From: JAUHWS01 sp964571805
Lineage (GTDB): Bacteria > Patescibacteriota > Gracilibacteria > UM-FILTER-43-11
Length of the DNA: 8,262 bases
Assembly (NCBI GenBank): GCA_964571805.1
Contig: CAZNDI010000052.1
Coordinates: 1 to 8,262, forward strand
Reading direction: 5' to 3'
The notes under the pieces are model-generated. The model was not told the origin of the DNA, searched no databases, and saw nothing but the letters and a program-made list of their open reading frames with translations. The translations under genes were made by a program, and so were the position numbers. Shown piece after piece: positions 5,237 through 8,262 of the stretch (position 1 is the stretch's first letter; every line of letters begins with the position of its first letter).

Positions 5237-8005
5237 AGAGGTCACTGTGGAAGCCACATAATCCACTACGGCCCCTGCCCCTGCCTTGAGCTTTGAACCT
5301 ACATCTTGAGCTGCAGCCACTGCTGGACCGTAAGGTTCTTGAGGGATGGCTTTTTTGAGCCAATGAACGCCCACATAATTCTTCATCACCTCCCCATAAG
5401 TGAGATCGGTTTGACGTCCATGATAGCTTTGATAGAGTCGGGGATAGGCGCTGTCTACAAGGTCACTAGGGGTAAAATCTTTGTCTTCAATGGGTTTGAT
5501 CCAAACCTCAGCCATATAACGCTCCGTTTCATTTTGAGAGAATTTTTTTTGTGCCCCAATGAATTGGAGTGAATAAGCGAAAGTTTCGTGTAAAACATGA
5601 CGAACGCGGCGATTTTGAGCCATCTTGTCGCTGTCCTTCACAATTTCATTGGGATTGATGCCCATCTTTCGATAGAGTCGCTCTTCGGTGGCGACATCGT
5701 AGTTGGGCTGAGAAGTGAGTAAATACCACTCCATGGCGTAGTGGTAAGGGACCTTTCCCAATACAATTTCGGCCCGGAGATGTTCATTGGCACTGACATT
5801 TTTTTCCTTGTCTGTTCCTTCATAACGATTCATCCATTTTTTACCCTCATTGACCACAGCCAATTCTTGGGTGCCTTCGGCGGCAGCTTCTACGGCATCG
5901 GGACCGGCTTTTTCGAGGGAGTCACCAAGTTTATTGCCCGAAAAATGCTCATACAAGGCCCCTCCTCCCGCAACTGCCGTGGCTCCTACAATGGCTTTAC
6001 CCCACCATGTTCCTGTATTTTTAAACCCTTTATAAATGACAGACCCGAGGATGAAAAAAGTGGTTCCTGCCAAAACCATGTCAAAAGTATCGCCAGAAAA
6101 AAGCATGCTTTTCAATTTATTGTAAACCCCCATCACATTCTCTTTGATCCCTTTTGACCCTTTCATGGCTTCCTCAATTTTGGGGAGGACATCGATTTTT
6201 TTGGCAGTGATGCTATTTTGCTCTAAAATCAATTGTTTGATTTCAGAAACCTCTTTTGTGACCACCGCGCTGTATTGATTGATGGCAGGATCAGTGGAAG
6301 GATTTTGCATGCCTCGGAGGAGACTAATGAGGGCCGTTCGAGCTTCTTGGCCTCCTTTTTGTTGAGAAGGAGGAATGATGACTTGCAAAATGTCCGCCAT
6401 TTTCCCTGGATTTTGGCTCAAGAGTTGGTCCCAATTTCTGACATCGATGTCGGGATTGCTGACCAAGGCTCGCACATAGAGGCTGTAGGTACGGTCTAAA
6501 TTGAGGCCCATCGCGTCAAAAGACCCCTCAATACCTCCTTCGTTTTCCTTTTTGACTAAATTATAAGCTATCCCCATTTTCTCGAGCTTTGTTTTAGACG
6601 TGTCCAATTGACCCTTTTCAATCAACCCCAAACCCCCATCACCCTCTAAATTGAGACGAGTGAGCTCAGCATGAGGCGTATTGGATTCGTCGTAGGGGTG
6701 TTGGATGATATCTTGGGCCAGAATCAAAAAGTCTTCATAGCCTTGATTTTCTTCTACCAAATCCATTTTTCTGGATTCCAAAAATGCCTGAGGACTTCCG
6801 TGGAGTTTCTTTTCTCCTTCAAGATCCAACCCCATGCCCACGGGACTTTTTTCGATGTCCTCCCACAAGGGGCTCGTCTTGATCAAATCGTCGATGGCTT
6901 CTATTTCTTTTTGTTGATCGGACAATCGTTGAGCGGCTTCACCTCCCGCAAAGGCAACTTCGAGAGCCTGTTTTTGAGCCATTCCACTTTCTGCAGGGGC
7001 ATTTTTGTTGAAATAGGGAGATTGGCTCAATTGAGTCAGGATCCAGGCATTTCCCAGAGGTCCTATCGCCTCTTCACCGGCGGCCACCCCTTCGGATTCA
7101 TAAAAATTGCTGATCAAGAGACGGCGGATGGAAGGATTGTAAAGTTCTCCTAAATTACCCTGACCCCCCTGTTGATCGACCTGTTTCATGGCTTCTTGAA
7201 AACGAAGGAGGGCAGCTTCTAAGATTTCTTTTTCCGTTTGTGGCTCTACCCCTTCTTCACTTCCATCGGTTTTGGCGGAGGGTTTTTGTGTGAAGTCCAA
7301 GGTTTCGGCTCCCATGAGGGCCATGAAAAGGGCTTTATTTTCAGCCGCATGCTCAGGATCAAGCCTACCTTGAAGGTCTCGGGTGAGGCTTTCAAATTGA
7401 GAACTTTCTGCCACGAGATCGTCGTAAGTTTGACCAATCGTTTTGTAAATTTCAGTGGAGCTCCAGGTATTTTTGGCTTCACGGCGTTCTTTTTGGTCTT
7501 TGTCTAAATTCAATAAAAGCTCTCCGTGCTTTCTGATGGCTTGGGGATCGAGAGCCTCTTGTAAGCCGATAGGCCCCTCGGGATAAAGCTCACTTTGCTT
7601 GGTCAGTATGTTGACCAGTTCACGTTTGATTTCTAAGAGTTGGACTTTGTCTTTTTTTCGAACGACAGCCCGTGACTTGTCCAAGAGTTCATCAAGATTG
7701 GCAAGCGTAGCGTTGATGTCTAAATATTGCTCTTCTTTGTCAAAATACCTGAGATGCAGGGTTCCATGGAGGTTTCTTTTGCTGGCATTGTAAAGCTCTT
7801 TGGCACGAACAAGGGCGTCGAATTTTGCCTGATTGGTGACTTTATTGAGGTAACCAGGAATCTCACGGTTTTCGAGAGCTGGCGGTTGTTCCCCGCGACT
7901 GACCGGCCCTCCTCGAGGACTTTCGGGCGTGTTGTTTACAAGAAAAGCAGGCTTAAAGCCCATTTTATTTTTTCTCTCGTCGTGTGAAAGGAAGGTCACG
8001 TTCAT
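5213..8005 (-). CDS. Large orphan protein with a central membrane hairpin, function unknown
   Basis: I do not recognise this 930-residue protein. Numbering is from ATG 8005. Residues 1-45 are loop-like and proline/glycine-rich (PESPRGGPVSRGEQPP), with no signal peptide. About 45-635 are mostly charged and helix-prone (for example LANLDELLDKSRAVVRKKDK and KEILEAALLRFQEAMKQVDQ). Two hydrophobic segments lie at about 641-661 (FDMVLAGTTFFILGSVIYKGF) and 669-688 (GKAIVGATAVAGGGALYEHF), split by KNTGTWW: a membrane hairpin that would leave both ends on one side. About 690-930 is soluble and aromatic-rich, ending SPPENPVG. There is no cysteine and no catalytic motif I can name. The start choice rests on GGAG seven bases before ATG 8005; the in-frame TTG at 8023 lacks a site and would sit within about 8 nt of the transcript start. 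It converges on the FecR/DUF5667-type gene, 9 bp apart. Confidence 0.8.
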   Translation of the reverse strand: MNVTFLSHDERKNKMGFKPAFLVNNTPESPRGGPVSRGEQPPALENREIPGYLNKVTNQAKFDALVRAKELYNASKRNLHGTLHLRYFDKEEQYLDINATLANLDELLDKSRAVVRKKDKVQLLEIKRELVNILTKQSELYPEGPIGLQEALDPQAIRKHGELLLNLDKDQKERREAKNTWSSTEIYKTIGQTYDDLVAESSQFESLTRDLQGRLDPEHAAENKALFMALMGAETLDFTQKPSAKTDGSEEGVEPQTEKEILEAALLRFQEAMKQVDQQGGQGNLGELYNPSIRRLLISNFYESEGVAAGEEAIGPLGNAWILTQLSQSPYFNKNAPAESGMAQKQALEVAFAGGEAAQRLSDQQKEIEAIDDLIKTSPLWEDIEKSPVGMGLDLEGEKKLHGSPQAFLESRKMDLVEENQGYEDFLILAQDIIQHPYDESNTPHAELTRLNLEGDGGLGLIEKGQLDTSKTKLEKMGIAYNLVKKENEGGIEGSFDAMGLNLDRTYSLYVRALVSNPDIDVRNWDQLLSQNPGKMADILQVIIPPSQQKGGQEARTALISLLRGMQNPSTDPAINQYSAVVTKEVSEIKQLILEQNSITAKKIDVLPKIEEAMKGSKGIKENVMGVYNKLKSMLFSGDTFDMVLAGTTFFILGSVIYKGFKNTGTWWGKAIVGATAVAGGGALYEHFSGNKLGDSLEKAGPDAVEAAAEGTQELAVVNEGKKWMNRYEGTDKEKNVSANEHLRAEIVLGKVPYHYAMEWYLLTSQPNYDVATEERLYRKMGINPNEIVKDSDKMAQNRRVRHVLHETFAYSLQFIGAQKKFSQNETERYMAEVWIKPIEDKDFTPSDLVDSAYPRLYQSYHGRQTDLTYGEVMKNYVGVHWLKKAIPQEPYGPAVAAAQDVGSKLKAGAGAVVDYVASTVTSPPENPVG

Positions 8006-8012
8006 TTTTTGG

Positions 8013-8016
8013 CTCC
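8013..8016 (-). promoter_or_regulatory. Ribosome binding site GGAG that sets the start at 8005
   Basis: On the minus strand GGAG is followed by CCAAAAA and then ATG, a standard 7-nt spacing. It is the only clear Shine-Dalgarno site among the four complete genes here, and it lies downstream of the alternative TTG at 8023, which it therefore argues against. Confidence 0.6.
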
Positions 8017-8037
8017 AATTCAATAATTTATCCTATT

Positions 8038-8048
8038 ATTATAACAAA
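8038..8048 (-). promoter_or_regulatory. Extended -10 promoter of the orphan gene
   Basis: The minus strand reads TTTGTTATAAT: a perfect TATAAT (8043 to 8038) with an extended TG one base upstream. The hexamer 17 bp upstream (TCGCTT) is a poor -35, which extended -10 promoters can tolerate. The start would fall near 8031, giving a leader of about 25 nt that contains the GGAG site. Confidence 0.55.
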
Positions 8049-8051
8049 TTT

Positions 8052-8066
8052 TCGCTTAAAAAGCGA
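8052..8066. promoter_or_regulatory. Inverted repeat at the -35 position of the orphan gene (possible operator)
   Basis: TCGCTT-AAA-AAGCGA is a perfect 6-bp inverted repeat, 8 bp upstream of the -10 box and covering the expected -35. It could be a binding site for a regulator that activates or represses this promoter. It is not followed by a T-run on either strand, so it does not look like a terminator. Confidence 0.35.
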
Positions 8067-8097
8067 GCTAAAAATACTCCAGAAAGGGGAACTCCCC

Positions 8098-8159
8098 CTC
8101 GGATGCTAAGAGGCCTCCCCCGGATCGTCTCCGAAGCTAAGAGGCCTCCCCCGACCCCT
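8098..8159. repeat. Tandem duplication of a 31-bp unit
   Basis: Units 8098-8128 and 8129-8159 are adjacent and agree at 25 of 31 positions. They share the exact 18-mer GCTAAGAGGCCTCCCCCG at 8105-8122 and 8136-8153. There is no spacer between them, so this is not a CRISPR array. It lies outside any convincing gene, upstream of the orphan gene promoter. Confidence 0.8.
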
Positions 8160-8236
8160 CCGAAGGAGGGGGGAAAGATAGGTTTTGTATTCATCTCCTT
8201 AATATTTCCCTCCTTCGGAGGGTTAGGGAGGCCTCC
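8141..8236. repeat. About 96-bp element with inverted ends and internal hairpins (MITE/REP-like)
   Basis: The left arm (8141-8171) starts GAGGCCTCCC and ends in the hairpin CCCCTCC-GAA-GGAGGGG (8155-8171). The right arm (8208-8236) is its imperfect reverse complement: hairpin CCCTCC-TTC-GGAGGG (8208-8222), then TTAGGGAGGCCTCC. About 36 bp of AT-richer sequence separates them. Each arm folds on itself and the two arms also pair with each other. The structure suits a non-autonomous mobile or REP-type repeat; no transposase is present here. It covers most of the gene-free stretch at the right end, where beyond 8237 I see nothing identifiable. Confidence 0.65.
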
Positions 8237-8262
8237 ATCAAGGAATTAAGGATTAATAGTAT

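Noticed and set aside
8006..8023. In-frame TTG at 8023 as the start of the orphan gene, adding six residues
   Set aside because: The ATG at 8005 has GGAG at a 7-nt spacing, while TTG has no ribosome site and would lie about 8 nt from the predicted transcript start.
8098..8159. CRISPR array
   Set aside because: Two directly adjacent 31-bp units with no spacers, and no cas genes in the window.
8039..8194. 51-codon minus-strand frame (starts MNTKPIFPPSFGGVGGG) running through the repeat
   Set aside because: It is made almost wholly of the tandem and inverted repeats, overlaps the orphan gene's promoter, and its AAGGAG directly abuts the ATG with no spacing. The open frame is best explained by repeat composition.
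7929..8249. Plus-strand frame of 106 codons crossing the right-hand repeat
   Set aside because: It starts opposite the 5' end of the orphan gene, and its distal part is low-complexity proline/glycine sequence from the repeats. No family resemblance.

Overview
This window looks like chromosomal DNA from a bacterium of moderate GC content. I infer a Candidate Phyla Radiation (Patescibacteria) member, most like Peregrinibacteria. The support is indirect: large orphan proteins, an ECF sigma factor paired with a FecR/DUF5667-type membrane protein, starts without Shine-Dalgarno sites, and intergenic repeats rich in CCCTCC-GAA-GGAGGG hairpins. The genetic code is standard. UGA directly follows the invariant C-terminus of GMP synthase and also ends the sigma factor gene, which argues against the UGA-glycine code of Gracilibacteria and Absconditabacteria. 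No 16S gene or other firm phylogenetic marker is present, so the assignment is tentative.

Layout. (1) 3-491, plus strand: the C-terminal half of a GT-B glycosyltransferase of the GT4 kind, cut by the window edge. (2) 540-2354, plus: guaA, a complete glutamine-hydrolysing GMP synthase with an enlarged C-terminal dimerisation domain. (3) 2378-5203, plus: a promoter, an ECF-type sigma factor, then a 721-residue single-pass membrane protein with a FecR-like domain, a DUF5667-like segment, a long helical part and a proline-rich tail. The last two genes read as a sigma/anti-sigma pair. (4) 5202-5236: a convergent junction only 9 bp wide, filled by a perfect 12-bp palindrome and followed by a second hairpin. 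(5) 5213-8005, minus: a 930-residue protein I do not recognise, with two adjacent hydrophobic segments and no cysteine. It has its own promoter, ribosome binding site and a possible operator. (6) 8046-8262: non-coding DNA with a small inverted repeat, a 31-bp tandem duplication and a roughly 96-bp inverted-repeat element.

How the parts fit. The glycosyltransferase and guaA appear to be ordinary metabolic neighbours. The sigma factor and the membrane protein probably form a trans-envelope signalling unit: the short N-terminus would hold the sigma factor in the cytoplasm, and the large C-terminal part would sense something outside the membrane. The convergent 930-residue protein may or may not belong to this system; the sequence shows no direct link. 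Three of the four complete genes (all but guaA) carry the same GTTATAA(A/T) -10 element upstream. The palindrome GGAGGCCTCC occurs both at the convergent junction and in the right-hand repeat, which suggests a dispersed genomic element.
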